A DNA stretch of 64,000 nucleotides from Gammaproteobacteria bacterium UBA2679 (GTDB lineage Bacteria > Pseudomonadota > Gammaproteobacteria > Pseudomonadales > Oleiphilaceae), in NCBI GenBank assembly GCA_002354735.1, contig DEMD01000009.1, positions 62,001 through 126,000 on the forward strand, given 5' to 3'. A program made the position numbers and the translations under genes. Positions 18,574 to 27,018 of the stretch are shown here, one piece after another (the stretch's first letter is position 1; the number at the start of each line of letters is the position of its first letter). The notes beneath the pieces are model-generated. The model searched no databases. It worked only from the letters and a program-made list of their open reading frames with translations, and was not told the DNA's origin.

Positions 18574-20546
18574 GACCTTGGCTGAAACTGGCGGCACGGG
18601 ATCGTCTGGCCTGGCAGCAGGCTCGTTACGCCATGTTGGTCGCCTTCGGCCTCGGAACGCTCATGAGCAGCGCACAGTTACTCACTGACTATTTTCGTGA
18701 GCGGACGCAGGTCGAGACTAGCGTTGTTCAGGCCGTTGCCATCATGCAGAGACAGGCCGCCCGCGCCATTTTCGATATTGATGCCTCGCTGGCAGTCAAT
18801 GTCGTCGATGGGCTGCTCGAGTATCAGCCAGTATTCAGTGTGGAGCTGCGCGATGCCTTCGGCGTCATGCTCCTGTCCAAGGAGCGCACCTCGCAGGTGC
18901 GGGGCGATGACACCATTGCGCGTTGGCTATTCGGCGATATGGAGGAGTATCGCGTACCCCTGAGATATTACCCCGACGAGGCACCGGTCGGCGAACTCAA
19001 TGTGGTGATGGACAGCACCGTGCTGGCGCAGAATTTCGTCTCACGCGCAATCGTCACACTCACAACCGGATTGTTACGCAACTGCGTGCTGGCACTGGTG
19101 CTCTGGCTCATGTTCTACCTCACCCTCGCCAAGCCAATCGTAGAGCTGGCCCAGCAGGTTGGCGCGGTGAAGACCGATTCACCCGATACCATCGATGGCG
19201 TCGGCAGGGGCGTCAATCGCAGAAACGAACTCGGACTGCTCAGCTACGCGCTGAACCGCCTGTTAGCTGGTTTCGCCCAGAGTCTGCAGCAGCGCGATGC
19301 TGCAGAACAGCAACTCCGCCTGCATCAGGAAGACCTTGAGCAGCGTGTTGCTGCGCGCACTGTGGAGCTGGAAGACGTCAACCTGCGCCTCGAGCGGCAG
19401 TGTGAGCTTGCGCAGAAGCGTGCTGATGACGCCCGCCTGGCATGGCGGACAGCACATAGCGCAAACGCCGAGAAATCACGTTTCATTGCAGCTGCGAGCC
19501 ATGATCTGAGACAGCCACTTCAGGCCCTTCAGTTCCTTCTGGGTGCACTGCGAAAGCATGTGCAGGGCCCTGAAGGCCGGCGCCTCTATTGCAATGCTCT
19601 GGTGTCTGCGAACAGTCTGCAGGACTGGATGAACACGCTGCTCGACATTTCGCAGCTCGAAGCCGGCGTTCTCAAAGTACGGCGAGCGCCGGTCGATATC
19701 GGCTTGCTCATGCGCTCGGTTGCTGGCATTTGCCAGACACAGGCGGCTGAGCGGGGTCTGGAGATTCGTGTTCGTGCAGGGGGCTACTGGGTGGACTCCG
19801 ACGCCAAGCTGCTGCAAAGGGTGTTGCTCAATCTCGTGACGAATGCCATCAAGAATACTGTTGAGGGCGGCGTGCTGATGGGTGTTCGCAGACGTGGCTC
19901 GAGCCTGCTGATCGAAATCTATGATACCGGTGTGGGTATAGAAGCCAAAACGAGAGATGAAATATTCACCGAGTTCCGCAGCTTTGGCCATGAGTCAGGT
20001 ACGGGCATCGGTCTTTCGATCGTCAAACGGGTATGTCAGATGCTCGACCACCCCCTTCAGGTTCGCTCCAACTGGGGGCGTGGTAGTTGCTTCGCCATTG
20101 AGGTGCCTGAAGCCAGCCCGGCTCCCCCACCTACTCCAGTACCGCTGCTGGCGGGGCAACGCATCCAGGCGCTTCGCGTACTGTTGATCGATGACGACCC
20201 GCAGATACTCCGTGGCCTTGGCGCGCTCCTCGGCAGCTGGGGCAATGACGCAATAACTGTTTCCGGAGCGCGTCAGGCACTGAGTGTCTCAGCCGAGGGC
20301 GTCGATCTCATTATTTGCGACTACCATCTCCATGGCCAGGGCGCAGGCATTGAGCTCATTGAATCGATTAGGCTACGGGCGGGTCGCAAGGTCCCTGCCA
20401 TCTTGATTACTGGAGATACTCGAGAGGATCTGCTCCAGCGATTTGCAGCCAGCGGGCTGGTGGTGCTGCACAAACCCGTATCGCCGCCGCGCCTGCGCGC
20501 CGCCTGCAACCATGTGCTCAAGAGCGCCTCGCCTGAACCCGCCTAG
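18570..20546 (+). CDS. Hybrid sensor histidine kinase/response regulator
   Basis: A 658-residue inner membrane kinase. Two transmembrane helices (about residues 17-37 and 162-188) bound a periplasmic sensor region. A HAMP-like linker and a coiled coil (about 225-300) follow. The HisKA domain has the H-box ASHDLRQPLQAL with the phosphorylated His near 311, followed by an ATPase domain (N-box LLNLVTNAIKNT, G-box GTGIGLSIVKR). A C-terminal receiver has its Asp near residue 584 (LIICDYHLHG). Translation starts at a GTG overlapping the stop of the periplasmic binding protein, implying a coupled two-protein sensor. The gene ends on the same CTAG as the convergent NarL-type regulator, which is its likely output. 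Confidence 0.9.
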   Translation: MRPWLKLAARDRLAWQQARYAMLVAFGLGTLMSSAQLLTDYFRERTQVETSVVQAVAIMQRQAARAIFDIDASLAVNVVDGLLEYQPVFSVELRDAFGVMLLSKERTSQVRGDDTIARWLFGDMEEYRVPLRYYPDEAPVGELNVVMDSTVLAQNFVSRAIVTLTTGLLRNCVLALVLWLMFYLTLAKPIVELAQQVGAVKTDSPDTIDGVGRGVNRRNELGLLSYALNRLLAGFAQSLQQRDAAEQQLRLHQEDLEQRVAARTVELEDVNLRLERQCELAQKRADDARLAWRTAHSANAEKSRFIAAASHDLRQPLQALQFLLGALRKHVQGPEGRRLYCNALVSANSLQDWMNTLLDISQLEAGVLKVRRAPVDIGLLMRSVAGICQTQAAERGLEIRVRAGGYWVDSDAKLLQRVLLNLVTNAIKNTVEGGVLMGVRRRGSSLLIEIYDTGVGIEAKTRDEIFTEFRSFGHESGTGIGLSIVKRVCQMLDHPLQVRSNWGRGSCFAIEVPEASPAPPPTPVPLLAGQRIQALRVLLIDDDPQILRGLGALLGSWGNDAITVSGARQALSVSAEGVDLIICDYHLHGQGAGIELIESIRLRAGRKVPAILITGDTREDLLQRFAASGLVVLHKPVSPPRLRAACNHVLKSASPEPA

Positions 20547-21166
20547 ACGAGGCTCATATCCTGAGCAACGCGGGCCGCTTCTGTGCGGTTTCGAACATTG
20601 AGGTCACGGTAAATATTGTTGCAATGTGTCTTGATGGTGCCCATTGAGAGACTCAGCCGATTGCAGATTTCCTTGTTCGGCAAGCCCTCGGCTAATAAGC
20701 GCAGGACCTCGACCTGACGCCGACTGAGGCCCGAGGCAGTCGTTAGCGACGAGCTACCATGGTCCTCACGGGGCGCGTAAAGACTCTGCGGGAAATAGCT
20801 GCCCCCCGCAAGGATAAGCTGGATGGCTCGAATGACCACGACTGTTGGCCCTGCCTTGCAGATATAGCCCTGTATATCAAAGGCGAGTGCTCGTCGCATG
20901 GTTTCGGGACGGTCATCACCAGACAGTATGGCGACGGGTACCAGTGGATAGCGCTGCTGGAGCTCAGCGAGCAGATCCAGTCCCGCGACGTCCGGTAGTT
21001 GAAGATCGAGTAGCAGCAAGTCGATGTCGGCTCGCTGCTGCAGTTGCTGCCACACCTGTTGACCACTTTCGGCTTCGATCAGTTTCGCATGCGGATACGC
21101 ATCGACCAGCGCAGCCTTCAAGCCAGTACGAAACAGACCGTGATCATCAGCAATGATGATATTCAT
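20543..21166 (-). CDS. NarL/FixJ-family response regulator
   Basis: A 207-residue regulator with an N-terminal receiver (acidic pocket IIADDHGLF, phospho-acceptor Asp in LLLDLQLPDV near residue 54, Thr/Ser in AILSGDD). The C-terminal LuxR-type helix-turn-helix has the typical SRRQVEVLRLLAEG and NKEICNRLSLSMGTIKTH. It is convergent with, and shares its stop tetranucleotide with, the hybrid kinase, which makes the two a probable signalling pair. Targets are unknown; the nearby chitinase is a plausible one. It has its own promoter region in the 90 bases before cobC. Confidence 0.9.
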   Translation of the reverse strand: MNIIIADDHGLFRTGLKAALVDAYPHAKLIEAESGQQVWQQLQQRADIDLLLLDLQLPDVAGLDLLAELQQRYPLVPVAILSGDDRPETMRRALAFDIQGYICKAGPTVVVIRAIQLILAGGSYFPQSLYAPREDHGSSSLTTASGLSRRQVEVLRLLAEGLPNKEICNRLSLSMGTIKTHCNNIYRDLNVRNRTEAARVAQDMSLV

Positions 21167-21256
21167 ACGCGCTCCCTGTGAATCCTGCTGAATTCGTGCA
21201 GGGGCTACAGTACACCAGCTGACGGAGCACGGACCGTGTATGCGTCAAATTTGAGG

Positions 21257-22276
21257 TCAAAAAGATGTCTTCAGGTTCTGGACAAGCGCACTACCGAGGG
21301 CTAGCGTGAGCCTCTGCCAATGCGCTTCATCGCCCGGCAGGCCGAATCTCACTGCCGGATGATGAGGAAAGAGACGAATCAGGATGCCCTGTCGCGCCAG
21401 CGCTTCTGCAATCTTGCTTGCCTGGGCATGCCGGACATAACGAAACAACAGTGTGCCGTTCGAAGCCGGCATGCCCTGGCTGTCGAGCAAATCTCGCAGC
21501 CTGGCACTCGAAACAGCAAGTGAGCGCGCCATCGCCTCTTGCCAGGGCTTGTCCATAAGCGCACGAGACATGATGTAGCGGGTCGGCCCCGAAAGGCACC
21601 ACGGCCCTAACGCCGTGTTGAGCTGCTCACACAGTTCAGGACGAGCTAGCACAGCGCCGGCACGAATACCTGCCAAACCAAAGAATTTTCCAACTGAGCG
21701 CAGCACCACGAGCCCTTCCAGGTCGGTACGGGATGCCAGCGAGTCCGTTGTACCACTGACGAAGGCCTCGTCGACAATCAACCAGCCACCACGGGACGCC
21801 AGGCGCTCGTGCCACTGCAACAGCCGCTCGGTCGATACCACTTCACCCGTGGGGTTATTCGGCTGGATCCATATGACGATATCCAGCTGATCGAGCAACT
21901 GCTCCAGGGTGTCTGTCGTAAAGGTCACAAGTTTGTGGCCGGCTGCAGCCCAGCAGTGCTTGTGCTCTTCATAGCCGATTGTCGGCACGCCCACCCTGCA
22001 CGGGCGGCGAAGGCGCGGCAGCGCCTGTATAGCCGCCTGACTACCTGCGACCGGCAGGCCTTCTGCCCCCGCAGGCAGATCCGCCCAGGTTCGAATAGCC
22101 TCCCGCAGACCGTCATCGTCCTCCGGCAGACGCTGCCACACGTCGGGCGGCACGACTGGCACAGGCCAGCTGTTTGGATTTATGCCGGTTGAAAGATCCA
22201 GCCATTCGCAGAGCGGAATCTGCCAGTGTCTGGCAGCAGCATTGAGGCGGCCACCGTGTATCGGCTGGCTGCTCAT
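21257..22276 (-). CDS. cobC: L-threonine-O-3-phosphate decarboxylase (cobalamin pathway)
   Basis: A 339-residue PLP-dependent class I/II aminotransferase-fold enzyme of the CobC/CobD type. The N-terminal HGGRLNAAARHWQIP and LDLSTGINPNSWP are diagnostic. A WIQPNNPTGEVV motif and the PLP-lysine region VVLRSVGKFFGLAGIRAG follow. It produces (R)-1-aminopropan-2-yl phosphate, the arm joined to cobyric acid by CbiB. The ATG directly abuts the stop of cbiB (TGA-ATG with no gap). In Salmonella nomenclature the gene is cobD; in Pseudomonas it is cobC. Confidence 0.92.
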   Translation of the reverse strand: MSSQPIHGGRLNAAARHWQIPLCEWLDLSTGINPNSWPVPVVPPDVWQRLPEDDDGLREAIRTWADLPAGAEGLPVAGSQAAIQALPRLRRPCRVGVPTIGYEEHKHCWAAAGHKLVTFTTDTLEQLLDQLDIVIWIQPNNPTGEVVSTERLLQWHERLASRGGWLIVDEAFVSGTTDSLASRTDLEGLVVLRSVGKFFGLAGIRAGAVLARPELCEQLNTALGPWCLSGPTRYIMSRALMDKPWQEAMARSLAVSSARLRDLLDSQGMPASNGTLLFRYVRHAQASKIAEALARQGILIRLFPHHPAVRFGLPGDEAHWQRLTLALGSALVQNLKTSF

Positions 22277-23242
22277 TCAGACCGTTCCTGTCATGAGGTA
22301 GATCGAAAACGCGAGCACCGTCAATACTGCCAGCCATGAGATGACGCCTCGTTCAAGGAGGGTCACGGCTGCCAACACGGTCTGCGCTGAGGGCGCCGGC
22401 CCCTCGCCGAGGTGCGGCCGCTGCTTTAGTCCAGTCGAGTAAGGTGCTGGTCCACCTAAACTCACGCCCAGCGCACCGGCGCCAGCTGCCATTACAGGGC
22501 CGGCATTGGGACTATCCCAGGCGGGCGCCTGCGTTCGCCAGGCTGCCAGCGCCCGACGTGTCCGGCCTAGCACGGCATACGTCAAAGCTGTCAGCCGTGC
22601 CGGTACCCAGCCCAATAGATCATCCAGGCGCGCAGCAACACGTCCGAACAAGAGGAAGCGCTCGTTCCTGTACCCCCACATGGCGTCGAGCGTATTGACG
22701 GCACGGTGGAGCAGCACGCCGGGCATTCCAGCAACCAGAAACCAGAACAGACTGGCGAACACGGCGTCAGCGCCATTTTCCAGTACGGATTCGGTGGCGG
22801 CACTCGCGACTGCAGTCTCATCGAGCGATGCAGTCTGTCGACTCACGATGCGGGCCAGCTGCTCCCGGGCTACTGGCAGTTCTCCCGCAGCAAGCGGATC
22901 TGCCACTGCCAAGGCGTGCTCACGCAGCCCGCGAAGCGATAGCGCCGACCAGAGCACGACAATCTCGACCAAGATCAGCGCTGGCGCGGAAAGCACAGCC
23001 ATGAGCACCAGCGAAACCAACACCAGCGGCGCGACAAGTGTAAAAACGGCTAGGGAACCCATGAGCAGTGGATGTGCCGACCGCCAGGCGGCTTTCGGGT
23101 TACGCGGGTTGAGACGCTGCTCCAGCCAAATGGCGACCTTGCCGAAACCGACCAGCGGATGCATTCGGCGGGGCTCGCCCAGCAGGTGATCCAGCACAAG
23201 CGCAGCCATACAGACTGCCGTCGAGGTGATTAAACTAGTCAA
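22277..23242 (-). CDS. cbiB: adenosylcobinamide-phosphate synthase CbiB/CobD
   Basis: An integral membrane enzyme that joins adenosylcobyric acid to aminopropanol phosphate. Signatures are LVLDHLLGEPRRMHPLVGFGK at the N-terminus, SRQTASLDETAVASAATESVLENGADAV in the middle, and a C-terminal hydrophobic segment. The frame stays open to a TTG at 23314, but the first ~24 residues of that version have no family character. I favour the TTG at 23242, which starts just ahead of the first transmembrane helix and gives about 321 residues, the usual length. An ATG at 23209 is another option. It lies between cobU and cobC on the same strand as a three-gene set completing cobinamide formation. Confidence 0.88.
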   Translation of the reverse strand: MTSLITSTAVCMAALVLDHLLGEPRRMHPLVGFGKVAIWLEQRLNPRNPKAAWRSAHPLLMGSLAVFTLVAPLVLVSLVLMAVLSAPALILVEIVVLWSALSLRGLREHALAVADPLAAGELPVAREQLARIVSRQTASLDETAVASAATESVLENGADAVFASLFWFLVAGMPGVLLHRAVNTLDAMWGYRNERFLLFGRVAARLDDLLGWVPARLTALTYAVLGRTRRALAAWRTQAPAWDSPNAGPVMAAGAGALGVSLGGPAPYSTGLKQRPHLGEGPAPSAQTVLAAVTLLERGVISWLAVLTVLAFSIYLMTGTV

Positions 23243-23331
23243 TTGGGGTTCCGCTGCGCCAGAGTCCGGGCATGATAGCGATTCTGGAGGTCGATGCCAG
23301 CCCGATGAGCACAAGACCGGGCTTGTTGAGC

Positions 23332-23847
23332 CTATTTCAGCGTGAGCGGCAGGCCAGCTACGGACATGATCACATGTTCACACTGCCGCGCAAGAGCCTG
23401 ATTCAGCCAGCCGAGCTCGTCACAGAAGCGGCGCGTCAGCGCTTCCATACCGACGGTGCCGAGACCGACCTCATTGCTGACAATAATGACTTCGGCGGGA
23501 TAGTCATCCAGAGCCTGTAGAAAAGCCGCCCTCTCCTGCCGAAACACCTCATCTCCAGCGAACATCAGGTTGCTGAGCCAGAGACTCATACAGTCGATCA
23601 GCAGGCATGGTGGAGGATCCCGCCTGGATTGTTCGGTAATGGTGTCGGACAACGTGATCGGCACCTCTTCCAGACCCCAGTCCTGCGGTCGGTCGGCGCG
23701 ATGCCGGGCAATTCTGGCCGACATTTCTGCATCGCCGGCGCTGGCGGTAGCCACGTATACGACGGGACGGTCAGTCTCGCCAGCGAGTCGCTCGGCTAGC
23801 GCCGTCTTACCGGAGCGAATGCCGCCAAGTACCAATGTGTTCTTCAT
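23332..23847 (-). CDS. cobU: adenosylcobinamide kinase/adenosylcobinamide-phosphate guanylyltransferase
   Basis: A 171-residue bifunctional enzyme (CobU/CobP) that phosphorylates adenosylcobinamide and converts it to the GDP derivative. The N-terminal P-loop LVLGGIRSGKTALAERL is characteristic of CobU, as are VVYVATASAGDAEMSARIARHRADRP and VIIVSNEVGLG. The ATG at 23847 forms an ATGA overlap with the MAPEG gene stop; the longer frame upstream is antisense read-through without family character. The gene precedes cbiB by a short gap. The next step (CobS with CobT product) is not encoded in the window. Confidence 0.93.
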   Translation of the reverse strand: MKNTLVLGGIRSGKTALAERLAGETDRPVVYVATASAGDAEMSARIARHRADRPQDWGLEEVPITLSDTITEQSRRDPPPCLLIDCMSLWLSNLMFAGDEVFRQERAAFLQALDDYPAEVIIVSNEVGLGTVGMEALTRRFCDELGWLNQALARQCEHVIMSVAGLPLTLK

Positions 23848-24272
23848 AAACTTCCCGCGGCAATCATAACAAGCTGTATGAGGAGAATGGCGAGGCTGAC
23901 GATGAAGAAGCGCATGCGGAAGGGTACATAATTCGAACCTACATGGACCACTGCATGGCCGACCCTTGCTGCAACGTAAAGCCAGCTCAGGATTAACAGC
24001 GGCAGGCTGACGAGACCAAGTTGAATCGCCAACAGGCCGAGCACGTAGAACAGAATCGGGGTTTCGAATTGATTTGCGATGTTGTTGGAAACCTTCAGTA
24101 CGGACTCGGGCCACGCACGGCCATCCAGCGCAGTGACTTTGGGCTCGATCAGGCCAGCACGGTAGGCCGCCGCCTTGCGGGACCCGAGCAGCATGAACAT
24201 GACAAGCGTCAGCAGCATCTGCGCTAACAGGGGTAGCATCATGAATTTTGGATCCACTGCAAAATTCTCCAT
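23844..24272 (-). CDS. MAPEG-family membrane protein
   Basis: A four-helix membrane protein of about 142 residues in the MAPEG family (membrane-associated proteins in eicosanoid and glutathione metabolism). Signatures are RAWPESVLKVSNNIANQFETPILFY, the helix around WLYVAARVGHAVVHVGSN, and a basic turn FRMRF. The ATG at 24272 gives the usual family N-terminus; a GTG at 24308 would add twelve residues and cannot be excluded. It is transcribed divergently from a tetR gene across a palindromic operator. Its stop overlaps the cobU start, so transcription may run into the cobalamin genes. Bacterial members are often glutathione-transferase-like; the substrate here is unknown. Confidence 0.85.
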   Translation of the reverse strand: MENFAVDPKFMMLPLLAQMLLTLVMFMLLGSRKAAAYRAGLIEPKVTALDGRAWPESVLKVSNNIANQFETPILFYVLGLLAIQLGLVSLPLLILSWLYVAARVGHAVVHVGSNYVPFRMRFFIVSLAILLIQLVMIAAGSL

Positions 24273-24319
24273 GAGGATATCGCTCGAAAAATTGAGCGGC
24301 AGCGGCACGCTCTGCTAAT

Positions 24320-24334
24320 ATTGACGCTGTCAAT
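24320..24334. promoter_or_regulatory. Palindromic TetR-type operator between MAPEG and tetR genes
   Basis: ATTGAC-GCT-GTCAAT is a perfect six-base inverted repeat around a three-base centre. It lies just downstream of a minus-strand promoter-like pair (TTGACC 24355-24360, TAAATT 24332-24337, 17-base spacing). It is upstream of the tetR start at 24362. That position would let the TetR protein block both divergent genes. The repeat is visible; the binding is inferred. Confidence 0.6.
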
Positions 24335-24361
24335 TTACGCCCAATAACCGAGCCGGTCAAT

Positions 24362-24994
24362 ATGCCATCTTCTCCATCGAACCAGAGCTATCATCACGGC
24401 AGCCTGCGAGCCGCGCTGCTGTCACACGCAATGGAGTTGCTTGATACCAAGGGCATCGAAGGCGTCAGTATTCGCGCTGTGGCGAGGTTGGCAGGTGTTG
24501 CGCACTCCGCACCAGCGAATCACTTCCCGAACAAGCGCTCACTGATGAGCGCACTAGCCGCGCGGATCTTCAATCAACTCGAGAATGAAGTCCTGGCACA
24601 AATGGAGACAACTTCTGGACAGCGGGCTGAGCGTGTCATGGCCTTCGCTGAAGCCGTAGTGGCTTTTGCGCTGACCTACCCCCATCGATACCGGCTGCTA
24701 TGGCGACGAGAAAGTCTCATTGACCATGATGCGGAGTTGCATTCGGCCATGGAAGCTGTATATGCCCTACTCATCGGGACGATCGAAGGCGAAGATGACG
24801 AATTCACGACCAGTTTGGAAACCAGAGCCATAGCGATCTGGTCGATGGTGCATGGCTACTTGATCATGCGACTAGATGGCAACCTGATGGAGAAAACCGA
24901 TGAGCTCACGCAGGCGCCCCGTCACCGCGCCATCATCACCGCCCTACTCGAGGGCATAGGTGGTGGTCCGAGCGGCGCTCGCCGAGACTGTTGA
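24362..24994 (+). CDS. TetR/AcrR-family transcriptional regulator
   Basis: A 210-residue regulator. The N-terminal helix-turn-helix (about residues 10-60) reads SYHHGSLRAALLSHAMELL and VSIRAVARLAGVAHSAPANHFPNKRSLMSALAARIF. The YHHGxLR opening and a C-terminal WHG-type domain are common in regulators of membrane or fatty-acid-related genes. It is divergent from the MAPEG gene and probably represses it and itself through the palindrome at 24320-24334. The ATG has almost no leader or ribosome-binding site visible. It converges with the glutaredoxin gene with adjoining stops. Confidence 0.88.
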   Translation: MPSSPSNQSYHHGSLRAALLSHAMELLDTKGIEGVSIRAVARLAGVAHSAPANHFPNKRSLMSALAARIFNQLENEVLAQMETTSGQRAERVMAFAEAVVAFALTYPHRYRLLWRRESLIDHDAELHSAMEAVYALLIGTIEGEDDEFTTSLETRAIAIWSMVHGYLIMRLDGNLMEKTDELTQAPRHRAIITALLEGIGGGPSGARRDC

Positions 24995-25324
24995 TTATTG
25001 GAACAGCAGGGCCTTCATCTTGCGCTCGCTATAGCCGTAGACCACGCTGTTATCGACTTGGAGCACAGGCACGCCGCGGCCGCCAAGCGCCTTGAATTTT
25101 TCCAGCCCTTCAGCCGATGTCTCGATGTCGTACTCCAGATAATCGATGCCTTCGCGCTCGAGCAGACTTCTGGTCTGGGCACAGTAGCCACACCATGAAG
25201 TGGCGAACAGAATCACTTCACCCGGGTCGGCAGCCATCGCCGGAGGTGGCCGCAGCAACTCCTGAACAGTATCCCAATGCTGATAGGCGACGATCGCCAA
25301 CACAATAAAGCACAGTTTTTTCAT
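24995..25324 (-). CDS. Membrane-anchored glutaredoxin-like protein
   Basis: A 109-residue protein with a short N-terminal hydrophobic segment (LCFIVLAIVAYQHW, anchor or signal peptide) followed by a glutaredoxin fold. The redox motif SWCGYC lies near residue 46, the cis-Pro segment RGVPVLQV follows, and the glutathione-site-like GYSERKMKALL ends the protein. CGYC differs from the CPYC of classical glutaredoxins and is common in small exported glutaredoxin-like proteins. It probably works in the periplasm or at the membrane in thiol-disulfide exchange. It converges on tetR with no gap and is not obviously in an operon. Confidence 0.82.
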   Translation of the reverse strand: MKKLCFIVLAIVAYQHWDTVQELLRPPPAMAADPGEVILFATSWCGYCAQTRSLLEREGIDYLEYDIETSAEGLEKFKALGGRGVPVLQVDNSVVYGYSERKMKALLFQ

Positions 25325-25395
25325 CGGACACCTCCTGCCATGGCTATTTAGGGCGGCAGTGTACCATTAACATACCGTTACAATAGTGATGAATC

Positions 25396-27018
25396 TCACT
25401 GCCTATCATCAATGCGTCGACTATTTGGCGATTTCAGGCGCGTCAAAGCCAGAGCAATGCATGCGCCCAGCAAGCCCAGTAGAAAATAACGAAAGATGCG
25501 GGGGTATTGACTAAAGAAGCTTGAGTCGAAGTTGCTCGCAACTGGTACATCGACCAGCCAACCACCAGCGTGTTGTGGCGGTGACATGAAGATAATCCGA
25601 CCGTGCGGTAGCGCAACTACTGAAGGACCATTATTGACCACGTGCACCATTGGCAGTCGGTTTTCAACAGCGCGCAGTATGGCACTGTGGACATGCTGAT
25701 ACGGCTGCCGGGTCGCGCCGAACCAGCCGTTGCTCGACATGGCCAGCAACAGCCCGCCCGGCCGGCCGGGTCCTGTTTCAGCTCGCGCAACGGACGCTAC
25801 CGCCTCTGCCACGAAGACCGGAAAGATGGTCTCATAACAGATGAGCGGCACCATTGTTATTGCCGCCGTAGTGAAGTCTTCGTAGGCCTGACCCGCAGCA
25901 ATCTCGTTGAGGAATTCGCCCAGGAAATTCTCTGCTCGAACTCTGAGCGCGGGGACATCACTGACCAGGGGCACATATTCACCGAAGGGAATGCGCTTCA
26001 TCTTCCGGTAACGCGCTGCTTCCTGCCCATCATTGGCGATCATCACAGCCGTGTTGTACTGCACGACTGGAGACGCCGGACTGCCCTTTTCACTGGATTC
26101 GATATCCTGGAAAATCAGTGATATATCAAGATTATCTATAACGTTCGTAAAGGCTCTTGCCACCGCCTTGTCCTGAAAGTAATCCTTGTCACGCGCTTCC
26201 GGCCATACCACGATCTCAGCGCCGGCAGCAGCGAGTCGTTGAGTCATCTCCATTTCAGGTGGAAACGCACGACTGTATCCCGGGTATACAGGCGACCTCT
26301 GCAAGGTCGGGCGCTCGTTGGGTTGGACCAGGCCGAAACTGATTGTGTCCTGCCGTGCGACGAGCTCATCCCACTGCCCCAGCCAATACCAACCATAGAC
26401 AAACCAGGCCACCACGAGTCCCAGTGCTGGCAACAAGGTAGCGAGCCGACTAAGCCTGAGCAGCGCGTGCAACAACATGATATTGACGAGCGCGATAATG
26501 AAGTCCAGACCACTGACACCGAACAGCGCAGCAGCCTGCAAGGCCATCAGGAATTCGGTCTGCGTTTCACCCGGTCGGAATGGGAACAGCAATGGAAAAA
26601 CCGCACATAGTGCAGCGGTAGTCACAGGAAATAGGATGTAATCGTGTAGGCCTGTACGTCGTCGAAGCCAGGCGAATAGGAGGATGATGAGGGCTGGCAG
26701 CTGTGCCGTATACAGCCAGAATAGTGCCCCCCAGACCAGACTCAGCATGAAGCCGTAGCCTTTGGAGAGCATGAGAAAATCGATGATCCAGTAAGCGGCA
26801 GCCATGCCTAGCGTCAGGCCACTGAGCAAGCCCCAGACGTAGGCCTGCCACAGAGTCGCGCGATGAACAGCGATGAGTAGCGGCACAAAGGCAAGCCACA
26901 TTAGCGCAAATAGTGGGGGATACAGCAATGGCGCAGCTAGCAGCAAGCCCGAAACCAGTGCGAGCACCGTTGCTCGAATGTGCGACAGTCCTGCCTGCCC
27001 GTATAGGCGCGTGATCAA
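25396..27018 (-). CDS. Apolipoprotein N-acyltransferase-like protein (Lnt family)
   Basis: A 540-residue protein with six or so N-terminal transmembrane helices, a periplasmic nitrilase-type domain and a final C-terminal helix. The catalytic triad of Lnt is present: Glu in VVWPEARDK, Lys in YRKMKRIPFGEYVP, Cys in PLICYETIFP, plus SSNGWFG and a VNNGPS segment. Lnt adds the third acyl chain to lipoproteins. The TTG start overlaps the stop of the upstream foldase-like gene (TTGA). Housekeeping lnt normally sits with corC/ybeY-type genes. Here it ends a set with foldases and a polyester hydrolase, so it may be a second copy with a special task. Confidence 0.85.
   Translation of the reverse strand: MITRLYGQAGLSHIRATVLALVSGLLLAAPLLYPPLFALMWLAFVPLLIAVHRATLWQAYVWGLLSGLTLGMAAAYWIIDFLMLSKGYGFMLSLVWGALFWLYTAQLPALIILLFAWLRRRTGLHDYILFPVTTAALCAVFPLLFPFRPGETQTEFLMALQAAALFGVSGLDFIIALVNIMLLHALLRLSRLATLLPALGLVVAWFVYGWYWLGQWDELVARQDTISFGLVQPNERPTLQRSPVYPGYSRAFPPEMEMTQRLAAAGAEIVVWPEARDKDYFQDKAVARAFTNVIDNLDISLIFQDIESSEKGSPASPVVQYNTAVMIANDGQEAARYRKMKRIPFGEYVPLVSDVPALRVRAENFLGEFLNEIAAGQAYEDFTTAAITMVPLICYETIFPVFVAEAVASVARAETGPGRPGGLLLAMSSNGWFGATRQPYQHVHSAILRAVENRLPMVHVVNNGPSVVALPHGRIIFMSPPQHAGGWLVDVPVASNFDSSFFSQYPRIFRYFLLGLLGACIALALTRLKSPNSRRIDDRQ

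Noticed and set aside
23848..24360. N-terminal extension of the cobU frame by about 170 codons
   Set aside because: It lies wholly over the MAPEG gene in another frame; CobU proteins start at the P-loop near 23847.
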